Shown here in pieces: positions 1-8,936 of a DNA stretch of 64,000 nucleotides (its first letter is position 1; every line of letters begins with the position of its first letter). Origin of the DNA: Flagellimonas allohymeniacidonis. Lineage in GTDB: Bacteria; Bacteroidota; Bacteroidia; Flavobacteriales; Flavobacteriaceae. The position numbers were made by a program, and so were the translations under genes. The DNA is taken from NCBI RefSeq assembly GCF_004296335.1, contig NZ_SGIU01000003.1:30731-94730 (forward strand). The letters are read 5' to 3'. The notes under the pieces are model-generated. The model worked only from the letters and a program-made list of their open reading frames with translations. It was not told where the DNA came from and ran no database searches.

Positions 1-1
1 G

Positions 2-58
2 AATTTTCGTCTGCTTTTGGCTCGTAAGGAAGTGGTCGATTTCATGACCAAAGGGTAG
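2..58 (+). CDS. C-terminal end of an unidentified gene (partial)
   Basis: An open frame enters from the left edge and stops at TAG (56-58), giving 18 residues ending in DFMTKG. Nothing in so short a tail identifies a family. It is called only because the frame is open from the first complete codon and there is a long non-coding gap after it, as expected for a gene end. It could also be chance. Confidence 0.35.
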   Translation, partial: NFRLLLARKEVVDFMTKG

Positions 59-246
59 GCCAAAAAGAAGAAACCCTGGCTTCACATAACGTTCCACCAG
101 GGCATTTCATTGATAAGCTATACTAAACACTAACCATTAACTATAAAAAAATACAGTCTTACCAATGATAAAATTTGTAGTTAAATAGACGAGTTTTTTT
201 TTGATTAGTTACACGCTTTAAGCTAGTTTAACACATAAATTAACAA

Positions 247-606
247 ATGGGAAAGACACTTGTTTTTGGGGCCTCACCCAATCCTTCGAGGTACAGCAAC
301 ATAGCGATAAAACGTCTGGTTGAGAATACAATTGAAACTGAGGCGTTTGGGGTTCGGCCTGGAATTGTCTCGGGCATACAAATTAAGAATAAGCTGGATG
401 AGTTCCAAAATATTGATACGGTGACCCTATATATCAACCCAAAAAGACAACAGGGGTATTACGGCCAAATTGTCGACTTAAAACCCAGAAGAGTAATATT
501 TAATCCAGGCACAGAAAACAGGGAATTCCAGAATATTCTGGAAGAAGAGGGTATTCAGGTAGAAAATGCTTGCACTTTGGTACTCTTGGCAACGGGACAG
601 TATTAA
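247..606 (+). CDS. CoA-binding domain protein
   Basis: A 119-residue single-domain protein with the Rossmann-like CoA-binding fold (YccU-type family). The N-terminal strand-loop [11 protein letters not shown] (residues 8-18) matches the nucleotide-binding turn of the family, and the second half ([19 protein letters not shown]) matches the conserved CoA-binding segments. Members bind CoA or an acyl-CoA; the physiological role is not established. It stands alone: its stop overlaps the stop of the convergent symporter gene by four bases. A long AT-rich non-coding stretch lies upstream (59-246) with no clear promoter. Confidence 0.85.
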   Translation: MGKTLVFGASPNPSRYSNIAIKRLVENTIETEAFGVRPGIVSGIQIKNKLDEFQNIDTVTLYINPKRQQGYYGQIVDLKPRRVIFNPGTENREFQNILEEEGIQVENACTLVLLATGQY

Positions 607-2069
607 GAAGCTACTTTCTTTCTAATGGCAAGTAGACCTAAAAAGGTGAGCAGTCCGTTAAGAGGCAGCAGCTCATAACCCACAACATATCCACCCAAAT
701 ACTCCGGGTCGATGTTTCCTAAGAAAGAAATGAGCAAGACGGCCACGCCGCAAACTAGCCAAACCAGCTTGTCTTTTATTTGGTATTTGGTAAAAATTCC
801 AAAAGCGAAGAGACCCAACAAAGGCCCATACGTATAACCTGCAACAATAAGAAGGCTGTCGATTACATTTCTGCTTAAAATATATTTAAAGGAGATGATT
901 ACCAGAATAAGAAGAACGCTCATGGCGATATGGGTTCGTTTTCTGATTTTCTTTTGATCTTCTTCCTTGCGCTTTTCAATTTCCAAAAAATCAACGCAGA
1001 AGGATGTGGTAAGGGAGGTCAACGCACTATCTGCGCTACTATAGGCGGCTGCAATCAGTCCCAACATAAAGGTAACTGCCAAGGTAAGGCTTAAGCCGCT
1101 GTTCAAGGCTATTTCAGGGAAAAGCAGATCTGATTTTGGTTCACCATCCATCAAAGGAACAGAAATTCCATTTTTGCCGGCATAAATGAACAATAATGCA
1201 CCCAAAAGCATGAACAAAAAGGTGGCTCCAACCAAAACAAAACTAAAGGATACCATATTTTTTTGAGCATCCTTAAGTGTTTTGCAGGTGAGGTTCTTCT
1301 GCATCATGTCTTGATCAAGGCCCGTCATACAAATGGTGACAAACATGCCCCCTATAAAGGATTTTATAAAATGGTTTCGTTCCAAAAGACTGTCCGTAAA
1401 CAAGAATTTATTGTAGGATTTCAATTCATCCGAGGCCAAAAACTCCCCAAAGCTCCAATCCAACTCCCGGTTGATCAAACTAATGGATAAAACCACCGCC
1501 AAAATCATGAAGAGGGTCTGGAGGGTATCTGTCCAAACTATAGTTTTTATACCGCCTCGGTTGGTGTATACCCATATTAAGAGAATGGAAAGCACCACAG
1601 TCATCTCAAAGCGTACACCTAGGTCATCAAACACAAACTGCTGCAAGACAATGGCAACGAGGTACAAGCGAAATGACGCGCCAAGGACTCGGGAAATAAA
1701 GAAGAAAAAAGCCCCAGTTTTGTGGCTCACCACTCCAAATCGGTCCAAAAGGTATTCGTAAATCGAAGTGAGATTGTATCGGTAATAAATAGGAAGCAGG
1801 AGGTAGGCCACAACGAAATACCCCACCAAATAGCCCAGAACCACCTGCATATAGCTAAATTCTGATGCCTCAACCCATCCTGGAACCGATATAAAGGTCA
1901 CTCCGGAAAGCGAAGCACCTACCATTCCAAAGGCCACGACATACCATGGGGATTGTCGCCCCGCTTTAAAAAAGTCGGTGTTCGAATCGTTTTTACCAGT
2001 AAAATAGGAGATAAGCATCAATACCAAAAAATAGATACCAATGAGGAGGAGAATCTGTGTCGCTGACAT
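603..2069 (-). CDS. Sodium:solute symporter family protein (SSS)
   Basis: A 488-residue, strongly hydrophobic protein with about 13 predicted membrane helices and SSS-family landmarks: [15 protein letters not shown] near residue 60, the [11 protein letters not shown] segment in the middle and [13 protein letters not shown] in the helix that carries sodium-binding small and hydroxyl residues. It would couple sodium entry to uptake of an organic solute in the inner membrane; the substrate cannot be read from sequence. The ATG at 2069 is preferred over an in-frame one 42 codons upstream, because the longer version adds a non-hydrophobic tail and runs into the divergent recR promoter. Confidence 0.9.
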   Translation of the reverse strand: MSATQILLLIGIYFLVLMLISYFTGKNDSNTDFFKAGRQSPWYVVAFGMVGASLSGVTFISVPGWVEASEFSYMQVVLGYLVGYFVVAYLLLPIYYRYNLTSIYEYLLDRFGVVSHKTGAFFFFISRVLGASFRLYLVAIVLQQFVFDDLGVRFEMTVVLSILLIWVYTNRGGIKTIVWTDTLQTLFMILAVVLSISLINRELDWSFGEFLASDELKSYNKFLFTDSLLERNHFIKSFIGGMFVTICMTGLDQDMMQKNLTCKTLKDAQKNMVSFSFVLVGATFLFMLLGALLFIYAGKNGISVPLMDGEPKSDLLFPEIALNSGLSLTLAVTFMLGLIAAAYSSADSALTSLTTSFCVDFLEIEKRKEEDQKKIRKRTHIAMSVLLILVIISFKYILSRNVIDSLLIVAGYTYGPLLGLFAFGIFTKYQIKDKLVWLVCGVAVLLISFLGNIDPEYLGGYVVGYELLPLNGLLTFLGLLAIRKKVAS

Positions 2070-2121
2070 GGGTTTGGTTTGATTTGCAAAGTACAAAAGT
2101 AAATTGGTAAACCTAAAGTTG

Positions 2122-2129
2122 TAATTTTG
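2122..2129 (+). promoter_or_regulatory. -7 promoter element for recR
   Basis: TAATTTTG fits the Bacteroidetes -7 consensus TAnnTTTG and lies 17 bases before the recR ATG. No good -33 TTG is seen at the usual distance. Confidence 0.5.
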
Positions 2130-2146
2130 CCCAGTTAAGCAAAAAC

Positions 2147-2767
2147 ATGGAATTTTCATCAAAACTTTTGGAGAATGCCGTATATGAAATGTCACAACTA
2201 CCGGGCATTGGTAAAAGGACGGCCTTGCGGTTGGTACTGCATCTCTTAAAACAGCCTGAAGCGCAGACCCGTTTGTTGTCTGAGGCGCTTACGAACCTTC
2301 GGGATGAAGTGAATTTTTGTAAGAGCTGCAACAACATTTCAGATACCGAACTTTGCGAGATTTGTGCCAATCCCAAAAGAGATAAAACCTTGGTATGTGT
2401 AGTTGAGGATATTCGCGATGTCATGGCTATTGAGAACACTTCGCAGTATCACGGACTTTACCACGTTCTTGGAGGTAAAATTTCCCCAATGGAAGGAATC
2501 GGCCCTCATGACCTGAACATTGTGCCCTTAGTGAACAAGGTCAAGGAAGGAAGTATTAAGGAGTTGATTTTTGCATTGAGTTCGACCATGGAAGGGGACA
2601 CCACCAACTTCTATATCTTCAAACAGCTGGAAGGCTTGGATGTGGTGACATCTACCATTGCACGGGGAATTTCGGTTGGGGACGAGCTTGAATATGCAGA
2701 TGAGGTGACCTTGGGAAGGAGTATCTTGAACAGAGTTCCTTTTGAGAATTCGATAAAAGCAGATTGA
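2147..2767 (+). CDS. recR: Recombination mediator protein RecR
   Basis: A 206-residue protein of normal RecR length with all expected parts in order: an N-terminal helix-hairpin-helix (LPGIGKRTA, residues 18-26), a four-cysteine zinc site (C58, C61, C70, C73) and a Toprim domain starting near residue 80 with VVEDIRD and [18 protein letters not shown]. RecR acts with RecO and RecF to load RecA on gapped or stalled DNA. The gene is divergent from the symporter and has its own -7 element. The dihydrolipoamide acyltransferase that follows has a separate promoter. Confidence 0.97.
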   Translation: MEFSSKLLENAVYEMSQLPGIGKRTALRLVLHLLKQPEAQTRLLSEALTNLRDEVNFCKSCNNISDTELCEICANPKRDKTLVCVVEDIRDVMAIENTSQYHGLYHVLGGKISPMEGIGPHDLNIVPLVNKVKEGSIKELIFALSSTMEGDTTNFYIFKQLEGLDVVTSTIARGISVGDELEYADEVTLGRSILNRVPFENSIKAD

Positions 2768-2817
2768 TTTAAGAATGAATTAATACACTTTAATTAAAAA
2801 AAAGTGGATTTCTTTAG

Positions 2818-2825
2818 TATTTTTG
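2818..2825 (+). promoter_or_regulatory. -7 promoter element for the E2 gene
   Basis: TATTTTTG followed by C lies 37 bases before the E2 ATG at 2863 and fits TAnnTTTG. The -33 region is A-rich without a clear TTG. Confidence 0.5.
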
Positions 2826-2862
2826 CAAAATATAAGCCATCAATAGTTCGTTAACTAAGAAT

Positions 2863-4224
2863 ATGTCAAAATTTGAATTGAAATTACCACAGATGGGAGA
2901 AAGTGTTGCTGAAGCTACACTGACCACGTGGTTGAAAGAAGTAGGGGAGACCATTGAAATGGATGAGGCCGTATTCGAAATTGCAACGGATAAGGTAGAC
3001 TCTGAGGTACCCAGTGAAGTGGAAGGAGTTTTACTCGAAAAACGATTCAATGTTGACGATGTCATTAAAGTTGGCGAAGTGGTTGCGGTGATTCAAATTG
3101 AGGGCGAATCCACCGAAACTATCGACGAACCTACTGTTGTGGAAGTAGAGGCTGAAGAACCAGCTCCAGTTCCTGTGGTGGAATTGGAACAGCAAATAGC
3201 CCAGGTACAAGAAACGGTTGCTGGGACCACTACCGATTATTCCGCTTCAGAGCGATTTTATTCACCTTTGGTTAGAAACATTGCAAAAGAGGAAGGTATA
3301 TCCATGGAAGAACTGGAGGCTATTGCAGGTACTGGTTTGGAAGGTAGGGTCACTAAAAATGATATCAAGGCCTTTTTGCAAAGTAGGTCTTCCTCCAACG
3401 GAAAAGCTGCACCAGCACAAAGTTCCACTGAGGCACCAGCTAAGACGGTTGTTGAGATCCCCAAAGCACCTAAGGTTTCGCCAAAAGTTGAAGCCCCTGA
3501 GCCTACAGTGGCGCAAGGGGATGAGGTGATTCCACTGACCAGAATGGGTAAGCTTATTGCCAAGCATATGACGGAAAGTATGGCTACTTCCGCACATGTA
3601 CAAAGTTTTGTAGAAGTTGACGTGACCAATGTGGTGAATTGGAGGAACAAGGTTAAAAAAGCCTTCGAAGAGCGAGAAGGGGAAAAATTGACCTTCACTC
3701 CGATTTTCATGGAGGCTGTTGCCATGGCATTAAAGAAATACCCAATGATAAACATCTCCTTGGAAGGGGACAATGTGGTCAAAAAGAAAAACATCAATCT
3801 AGGGATGGCAGCTGCCTTGCCCGATGGCAACCTTATAGTGCCTGTTATTAAAAATGCCGATCAACTGAATTTGGTGGGCATGGCCAAAACGGTGAATGAT
3901 TTGGCAAGCAGGGCAAGAAACAATCAATTAAAGCCCGATGAGATTCAGGACGGCACCTATACCGTGACCAATGTCGGTAGTTTTGGCAGTGTTTTTGGAA
4001 CACCCATTATCAACCAGCCCCAAGTTGGAATACTGGCTTTGGGAGCCATTCGAAAAATACCCTCGGTCATTGAAACAGACCAAGGGGAGTACATAGGCAT
4101 TCGCAGTAAAATGTTCCTTTCCCACAGCTACGACCACCGCGTGGTAAACGGTGCCTTGGGAGGCATGTTCGTGAAGTCCGTAGGTGATTATTTGGAAGCT
4201 TGGGACATCAACCGAGAAATCTGA
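2863..4224 (+). CDS. 2-oxo acid dehydrogenase E2 (dihydrolipoamide acyltransferase)
   Basis: This 453-residue protein has the three E2 parts in order. A lipoyl domain (residues 1-77) carries the attachment lysine K44 in ATDKVDSEV. An E3-binding domain around 128-168 reads YSPLVRNIAKEEGIS...GRVTKNDI. The C-terminal acyltransferase domain (about 220-453) ends with the catalytic DHRVVNG motif near residue 425. Pro/Ala/Glu-rich linkers join them. It transfers the acyl group from E1 to CoA. The single lipoyl domain and catalytic domain sequence suggest a branched-chain or general 2-oxoacid complex rather than PDH, but the substrate is inferred. E1 and E3 genes are not adjacent. Confidence 0.93.
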   Translation: MSKFELKLPQMGESVAEATLTTWLKEVGETIEMDEAVFEIATDKVDSEVPSEVEGVLLEKRFNVDDVIKVGEVVAVIQIEGESTETIDEPTVVEVEAEEPAPVPVVELEQQIAQVQETVAGTTTDYSASERFYSPLVRNIAKEEGISMEELEAIAGTGLEGRVTKNDIKAFLQSRSSSNGKAAPAQSSTEAPAKTVVEIPKAPKVSPKVEAPEPTVAQGDEVIPLTRMGKLIAKHMTESMATSAHVQSFVEVDVTNVVNWRNKVKKAFEEREGEKLTFTPIFMEAVAMALKKYPMINISLEGDNVVKKKNINLGMAAALPDGNLIVPVIKNADQLNLVGMAKTVNDLASRARNNQLKPDEIQDGTYTVTNVGSFGSVFGTPIINQPQVGILALGAIRKIPSVIETDQGEYIGIRSKMFLSHSYDHRVVNGALGGMFVKSVGDYLEAWDINREI

Positions 4225-4286
4225 AATAAAAGGACGCTTAATCCTGGCACTTTCTTAATTTAGGGAGCAAAATCAATTCATACCCA

Positions 4287-5069
4287 ATGAAATTGTTTAC
4301 CCCTTTGATGTTGATACTTTGTATTTCCATGAATACCAATACCATGGCGCAGGATAATTCTGCCTATCAAAAGAAAATGTTTCAAAAAGATGGGGATACT
4401 CTTCCCTATCGCCTCCTTCTGCCGGCCAATTTTGATGCTAATAGAAAGTATCCGTTGATTCTCGTTCTTCACGGTTCGGGCGAACGTGGTAATGACAACG
4501 AGGCACAATTAGTGCATGGTTCTAGTTTGTTTCTGAAAAAAGAGATTCGAGAGGATTATCCTGCCCTGGTGGTTTTCCCCCAATGCGCTGCAGGTAGTTC
4601 GTGGTCCAAGGTGGATGTGGAGGGAGATATGCCCAACCGTGAATTTATCTTCTATGAAGATGCAGAGCCTACTAAGGATATGTTTCTCCTTGAAGGATTG
4701 ATAAAAGAACTCAAAAAAAATTTCAGAATAAAGAGAGACCAAATGTATGTTGGCGGACTTTCCATGGGTGGAATGGGAACCTTCGAACTGGTGAGAAGAA
4801 ACCCAAAAATGTTCGCTGCGGCTTTTCCCATTTGCGGTGGTGCAAATCCTGCAATTAGTAAAAGATTGCGGAAACTGGATTGGTGGGTCTTTCATGGTGA
4901 TGCTGACCAAGTAGTTCCAGAAAAGTGTTCCGCAGATATGGTGAAAACCATGAAAGCTGAGGGAATTTCAGTGAAGTATTCTGTCTACGAGGGTGTAACG
5001 CACAACAGTTGGGACAATGCCTTTGCGGAACCCAACTTGATTCCTTGGTTATACTCAAAATCACGCTAA
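4287..5069 (+). CDS. Secreted alpha/beta-hydrolase (prolyl oligopeptidase / phospholipase-like esterase)
   Basis: A 260-residue protein with an N-terminal signal peptide (hydrophobic core LMLILCIS, likely cleaved near MAQ, residue 22) followed by an alpha/beta-hydrolase domain. Visible motifs are VLHGSGERG (oxyanion region), the nucleophile elbow GLSMGG near residue 158, HGDADQVVP near 202 for the acid residue and THNSWD near 238 for the catalytic histidine. The family includes periplasmic carboxylesterases acting on esters of carbohydrates or phenolics; the substrate here is unknown. It is followed after 9 bases by the exonuclease gene, so they may be co-transcribed. Confidence 0.85.
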   Translation: MKLFTPLMLILCISMNTNTMAQDNSAYQKKMFQKDGDTLPYRLLLPANFDANRKYPLILVLHGSGERGNDNEAQLVHGSSLFLKKEIREDYPALVVFPQCAAGSSWSKVDVEGDMPNREFIFYEDAEPTKDMFLLEGLIKELKKNFRIKRDQMYVGGLSMGGMGTFELVRRNPKMFAAAFPICGGANPAISKRLRKLDWWVFHGDADQVVPEKCSADMVKTMKAEGISVKYSVYEGVTHNSWDNAFAEPNLIPWLYSKSR

Positions 5070-5078
5070 ATCTTTCCT

Positions 5079-5855
5079 ATGGAATTGAAACTTACCAAAC
5101 CCATTTGTTTTTTCGACTTAGAGACTACGGGTACCAATGTGGCAACAGATCGTGTTGTGGAAATTTCTATACTTAAGGTCTTTCCCAATGGAAACAAGGA
5201 AAGCAAAACCTGGTTGGTAAATCCAGAAATGCCAATCCCCGAAGAAGTAGTGGCGGTTCACGGAATTTCAAATGAAAAAGTGGCCAATGAGCCTACCTTC
5301 AAACAACTATCCAAGGAGATTTACACAATGATCAAGGACAGTGATTTGGCAGGATTTAATTCAGATCGTTTCGATATTCCGTTATTGGCTGAAGAGATGC
5401 TTAGGGCTGAAGTTGATTTTGACATGAAGCACATGGTTTCTGTTGATGTGCAGACCATTTTCCATAAAATGGAGAAAAGGACATTGGCAGCTGCCTATAA
5501 ATTTTATTGCGATAAGGACTTAACCGATGCCCATAGTGCAGAAGCCGACACAATGGCCACCTTTGAAGTACTTAAGGCCCAATTGGACCGATATCCAGAG
5601 CTTGAGAACAATATCAAAAAGCTTTCCGAATTCACCACACGTAAGCAGTCTTTGGATTTTGCCGGGTTTATTGGTATAAACAAAGACAAGGAGCCCATTT
5701 TTACCTTCGGTAAGCACAAAGGAAAAACCGTTGAAGCGGTCCTTGAAGCAGAACCTGGTTATTTTGGATGGATATTAAACGCAGACTTCCCATTGTATAC
5801 CAAAAAGGTCCTTACCCAAATCAAATTGAGCAAGCTCAACAATAAGCTTTCCTAA
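5079..5855 (+). CDS. DEDDh 3'-5' exonuclease (DNA polymerase III epsilon-like)
   Basis: A 258-residue protein with an exonuclease domain at residues 8-165: ExoI motif FFDLETTG (D13, E15), ExoII around GFNSDRFDIPLL (about 93-104) and ExoIII DAHSAEADT with the histidine of the DEDDh class (about 150-158). The C-terminal part (FTFGKHKGKTVEAVL...GYFGWIL) is an extra module common in Bacteroidetes relatives. It probably trims DNA ends in repair or proofreading; it need not be the polymerase III subunit itself. A one-metal or two-metal mechanism is implied by the intact acidic residues. Confidence 0.9.
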   Translation: MELKLTKPICFFDLETTGTNVATDRVVEISILKVFPNGNKESKTWLVNPEMPIPEEVVAVHGISNEKVANEPTFKQLSKEIYTMIKDSDLAGFNSDRFDIPLLAEEMLRAEVDFDMKHMVSVDVQTIFHKMEKRTLAAAYKFYCDKDLTDAHSAEADTMATFEVLKAQLDRYPELENNIKKLSEFTTRKQSLDFAGFIGINKDKEPIFTFGKHKGKTVEAVLEAEPGYFGWILNADFPLYTKKVLTQIKLSKLNNKLS

Positions 5856-5874
5856 GGGATTTAATCAAAGAAAT

Positions 5875-6486
5875 ATGAAACTTATTTGCATTGGCAGAAA
5901 TTATCCTGCCCATATTGACGAATTGAAAAACGAAAGACCAGATGAACCTGTGGTTTTTATTAAACCTGACTCTGCTGTTTTACCAAAGGAACAGGATTTC
6001 TACATTCCAGAATTCTCCAATGAGATACATTATGAAGTAGAGGTTTTGGTGAAGATCAAAAAAGTGGGCAAGCATATTTCGGAAAAATTTGCCCATAAAT
6101 ATTATGATGAAATTGGCCTTGGTATTGATTTCACCGCAAGAGATCTTCAATCCAAGTTAAAGGCCAAAGGTTTGCCCTGGGAAAAAGCCAAAGGTTTTGA
6201 TGGCGCAGCGGTCGTTGGTAAGTGGAAACCAAAAAGCTTGTACGAAAGCGTTGACAAAATAGGGTTTTCCTTGTTAAAAAATGGGGAAATCATGCAAAAA
6301 GGTAATACTTCCCTGATGCTGTGGAAGATAGACGAACTTATTGCCCATATTTCGACCTTTTTTATGCTAAAAAAGGGGGATATTCTGTTCACTGGCACGC
6401 CTGCCGGGGTTGGTAAAGTAAGTCCAAATGATTACCTTTCAGGTACACTCGAAGGTGAAGAACTGTTTGCAATTAAGGTAAGATAA
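5875..6486 (+). CDS. Fumarylacetoacetate hydrolase family protein
   Basis: A 203-residue protein of the small FAH family (acylpyruvase / 2-oxo-acid hydrolase fold). The conserved metal site is visible: NEIHYEVEVLVKI carries the E-x-E ligands, with IGLGIDFTARDLQ and FTGTPAGVGKV downstream. Such proteins cleave C-C bonds of acylpyruvates or decarboxylate oxaloacetate; the substrate is not predictable. Its TAA shares one base with the ATG of the following Hpt gene, and cinA follows directly, so the three probably form one transcript with the exonuclease upstream. Confidence 0.9.
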   Translation: MKLICIGRNYPAHIDELKNERPDEPVVFIKPDSAVLPKEQDFYIPEFSNEIHYEVEVLVKIKKVGKHISEKFAHKYYDEIGLGIDFTARDLQSKLKAKGLPWEKAKGFDGAAVVGKWKPKSLYESVDKIGFSLLKNGEIMQKGNTSLMLWKIDELIAHISTFFMLKKGDILFTGTPAGVGKVSPNDYLSGTLEGEELFAIKVR

Positions 6487-6824
6487 TGATTTATAGTCTG
6501 GACAAAATAAATGAAATGGCGGATGGAGATAACGACTTTGTCATTTCTGTGATTTCTGTTTTTTTAGATGAGGTTCCTACCGACTTGGAGGGTCTGGAAT
6601 CTGCGGTCAACAACAATGACTATGAAAGCATATACAAATTGGCCCATAAAATAAAACCCAACGTGGACCTTTTGGGTATGGAGCAGACCCGGGCCACCGC
6701 TTTGGAAATTGAGACCATGGGCAAAAACCAAGCAAGCATGTCTGAAATCGAACAAAAGTTTCCACTTCTGAAAACCGATGTACTCCAGGTTGTTTCTGAA
6801 CTAAAAAAAGACTTCAACTTATAA
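6486..6824 (+). CDS. Histidine phosphotransfer (Hpt) domain protein
   Basis: A 112-residue stand-alone Hpt protein, all-helical, with the phospho-accepting H54 in KLAHKIKPNVDLLG, the canonical HxxKxxxxxxG arrangement. It would relay phosphate between a hybrid sensor kinase receiver and a response regulator in the cytoplasm. No kinase or receiver gene lies in this window, so its partners are elsewhere. Translational coupling is likely: its start overlaps the FAH stop by one base (TAATG) and its stop is immediately followed by the cinA ATG. Confidence 0.88.
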   Translation: MIYSLDKINEMADGDNDFVISVISVFLDEVPTDLEGLESAVNNNDYESIYKLAHKIKPNVDLLGMEQTRATALEIETMGKNQASMSEIEQKFPLLKTDVLQVVSELKKDFNL

Positions 6825-8072
6825 ATGCAGGCAGAAATCATAACCATTGGGGATGAGATCCTCATTGGACAGATTATAGACTCCAACTCTGCTTTCATTT
6901 CCAAAGAATTAAACAAAATAGGGGTTTCGGTCTATCAAATAACTTCAGTGCAAGATGATAGACAACACATTTTAGATGCTTTGGAAAAAGCCACTCACCG
7001 ATCATCCCTTGTTTTGATAACTGGAGGACTTGGGCCCACCAAGGATGATGTCACTAAACATACGCTCTGTGAGTTCTTGGAGGATGAATTGGTGCAGAAT
7101 CAAGCAGTTCTGGAACATATTGAGGAGTTGTTCAAAAAGTATATCGCTACGCCCATTTCCGATTTAAATCGAAAGCAAGCCTTGGTTCCTTCCAAAGCAC
7201 AGGTCTTGCACAATGCTTACGGTACGGCACCGGGTTTATGGATGCAAAAGGGAGTCACCTCCTTCGTGTCCTTACCAGGCGTCCCATTCGAGATGAAGAA
7301 TCTTGTAGTTGATCAGGTACTGCCCAAGGTGGTTATGGAATTTGAAAGACCACATATCATTCATAGAACGATTTTAACCCATGGGCTGGGAGAGAGTGCT
7401 ATTGCCAATATCATTGAAGAATGGGAAAACAGTTTACCCGATTTTATCAAGTTGGCTTATCTACCCAACCTTGGTCGTGTTCGATTAAGGCTTTCAGCCA
7501 AGGGCACGGATGAAAAGGTGTTGAAAGCTGCACTTGATGGGAACATCAAAAAGCTATATCCGCTTATTGGAGATATTATATACGGTGAAGAAAGCGAAGG
7601 CCCCATTGAACAGCAAATTGGACGTATACTCACTGACAAAGGCCTGACCCTTGCCACGGCAGAGAGTTTTACAGGAGGAAAGATTTCACAGTATATTACG
7701 AAAGTACCGGGAGCTTCTGCCTATTTTAAGGGGGGTGTTGTGAGTTATGCCACAGAAACCAAAATTCAGGTTTTGGGGGTTCCTAAAGAATTGGTTGAAA
7801 CCCATTCTGTAGTCAGTAAGGAGGTGGCCGTGGCCATGGCCCAAAATGCTAAAAATATCTTGGATTCCGATTTTGCCATTGCGACAACAGGAAACGCAGG
7901 ACCCTCAAAAGGAGACTCCGATGCCGATATCGGAACCGTTTTCATTGCCATAAGTACCCCCGAAGACACCTTTGCTGAAAAATTCGTGATGGGAAATCAT
8001 AGGGAACGAATCGTGCAGAAGTCAGTAAACAAGGCCTTTGAGCTACTATTACGGGAAATTTTAAAATTCTGA
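6825..8072 (+). CDS. cinA: CinA-like protein (NMN deamidase / competence-damage protein)
   Basis: A 415-residue full-length CinA. The N-terminal half (1-170) is the MoaB/MogA-like domain with [11 protein letters not shown] and [12 protein letters not shown]. The C-terminal half (about 255-415) is the nicotinamide-nucleotide deamidase domain with [27 protein letters not shown] and ATTGNAGPS. It recycles pyridine nucleotides and is linked to competence in some bacteria. It begins directly after the Hpt stop. The next gene, rpmB, has its own promoter. Confidence 0.96.
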   Translation: MQAEIITIGDEILIGQIIDSNSAFISKELNKIGVSVYQITSVQDDRQHILDALEKATHRSSLVLITGGLGPTKDDVTKHTLCEFLEDELVQNQAVLEHIEELFKKYIATPISDLNRKQALVPSKAQVLHNAYGTAPGLWMQKGVTSFVSLPGVPFEMKNLVVDQVLPKVVMEFERPHIIHRTILTHGLGESAIANIIEEWENSLPDFIKLAYLPNLGRVRLRLSAKGTDEKVLKAALDGNIKKLYPLIGDIIYGEESEGPIEQQIGRILTDKGLTLATAESFTGGKISQYITKVPGASAYFKGGVVSYATETKIQVLGVPKELVETHSVVSKEVAVAMAQNAKNILDSDFAIATTGNAGPSKGDSDADIGTVFIAISTPEDTFAEKFVMGNHRERIVQKSVNKAFELLLREILKF

Positions 8073-8080
8073 AAAAGAAG

Positions 8081-8112
8081 TTTGTACGTACCGCTAAAAT
8101 GCTATAAATTTG
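8081..8112 (+). promoter_or_regulatory. Promoter of the rpmB-rpmG-DUF4295 operon
   Basis: A -33 TTTG (8081-8084), a 20-base spacer and a -7 TAAATTTG (8105-8112) form a textbook Bacteroidetes promoter. The rpmB ATG is 33 bases further on. Confidence 0.75.
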
Positions 8113-8145
8113 CAGCCTCATTAAAAGCACTCAAAAGTTAGGGAG

Positions 8146-8373
8146 ATGTCTAAAGTTTGTGAAGTAACAGGAAAAAAAGTGATGTTCGGGAACAATGTGT
8201 CCTTTTCCATCAATAAGACCAAGAGAAGATTCGACGTAAATATTTCCAAGAAGAAATTTTACATCCCTGAAGAAGACCGTTGGGTAACATTGAATGTTTC
8301 CTCAAGAGGGTTGAAGATCATCAACAAAAAAGGAATCTCTGCCGTACTTAAAGAGATCAATTCTAAAAAGTAA
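8146..8373 (+). CDS. rpmB: 50S ribosomal protein L28 (bL28)
   Basis: A 75-residue basic protein starting MSKVCEVTGKK, the typical bL28 N-terminus, with the KTKRRFDVNISKK segment that contacts 23S rRNA. It is first in a three-gene ribosomal operon with L33 and a DUF4295 protein, the usual order in Bacteroidetes. Confidence 0.97.
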   Translation: MSKVCEVTGKKVMFGNNVSFSINKTKRRFDVNISKKKFYIPEEDRWVTLNVSSRGLKIINKKGISAVLKEINSKK

Positions 8374-8400
8374 GTAGGATAAGCGTTTAAGCAAAGGACA

Positions 8401-8583
8401 ATGGCAAAGAAAGGAAATAGAGTTCAGGTAATTTTGGAATGTACAGAGCATAAAGATTCTGGTATGCCCGGAACTTCACGTTACATTACCACGAAAAACA
8501 AAAAAAATACGCCGGACAGGATTGAGATTAAAAAGTTTAATCCTATCCTTAAGCGCATGACAATTCATAAAGAAATTAAGTAA
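8401..8583 (+). CDS. rpmG: 50S ribosomal protein L33 (bL33)
   Basis: A 60-residue basic protein with the bL33 pattern [19 protein letters not shown]...[13 protein letters not shown]. Only one cysteine (C14) is present in place of the zinc-binding four, so this is a zinc-independent form. It follows rpmB by 27 bases. Confidence 0.97.
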   Translation: MAKKGNRVQVILECTEHKDSGMPGTSRYITTKNKKNTPDRIEIKKFNPILKRMTIHKEIK

Positions 8584-8586
8584 GCC

Positions 8587-8736
8587 ATGGCAAAGAAGAC
8601 AGTAGCAACACTACAATCCTCATCAAAAAGACTGACTAAGGCCATTAAAATGGTCAAGTCTCCTAAATCTGGAGCTTATACTTTCGTAGAGTCTGTAATG
8701 CCTCCAGAAATGGTTAACGATTGGTTGAACAAATAA
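8587..8736 (+). CDS. DUF4295 family small basic protein (ribosome-associated, bL38-type)
   Basis: A 49-residue Lys-rich protein (MAKKTVATLQSS... ending MVNDWLNK), three bases after rpmG. The family is restricted to Bacteroidetes and sits in this operon position. From memory, a protein of this kind was assigned in the Flavobacterium johnsoniae ribosome structure and named bL38; that link is recalled, not derived here. A rho-independent terminator follows it, closing the operon. Confidence 0.88.
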   Translation: MAKKTVATLQSSSKRLTKAIKMVKSPKSGAYTFVESVMPPEMVNDWLNK

Positions 8737-8765
8737 CAGTTCAATTAACTTCCTAGTACGAAAAC

Positions 8766-8790
8766 AAAAGCCGCATTATGCGGCTTTTTT
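8766..8790 (+). terminator. Rho-independent terminator of the rpmB operon
   Basis: A 9-bp perfect stem AAAAGCCGC / GCGGCTTTT with a 5-base loop, followed by a T run, 30 bases after the DUF4295 stop. Confidence 0.9.
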
Positions 8791-8908
8791 CTTTTTAACA
8801 AGTCCTTTTCGTCTATCGGCCCAACGGCCAATAAACCAAACCATACTTTAAAATCCCTGAGGTATCTGAAAGACTGGATTTATTTTAACAAAACTCCTCT
8901 TACTTTCC

Positions 8909-8916
8909 TATCTTTG
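8909..8916 (+). promoter_or_regulatory. -7 promoter element for ftsY
   Basis: TATCTTTG lies 20 bases before the ftsY ATG and fits TAnnTTTG. Confidence 0.55.
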
Positions 8917-8936
8917 AGTCTTGTAGAAGAAGAGAA

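Noticed and set aside
75..108. CCCTGG / CCAGGG inverted repeat near the left edge
   Set aside because: The loop is long (about 18 bases) and no T run follows, so it does not qualify as a terminator or known site.
3258..3830. 190-codon minus-strand frame opposite the E2 gene
   Set aside because: Overlaps the catalytic domain of the E2 gene; no recognisable domain and no start signals.
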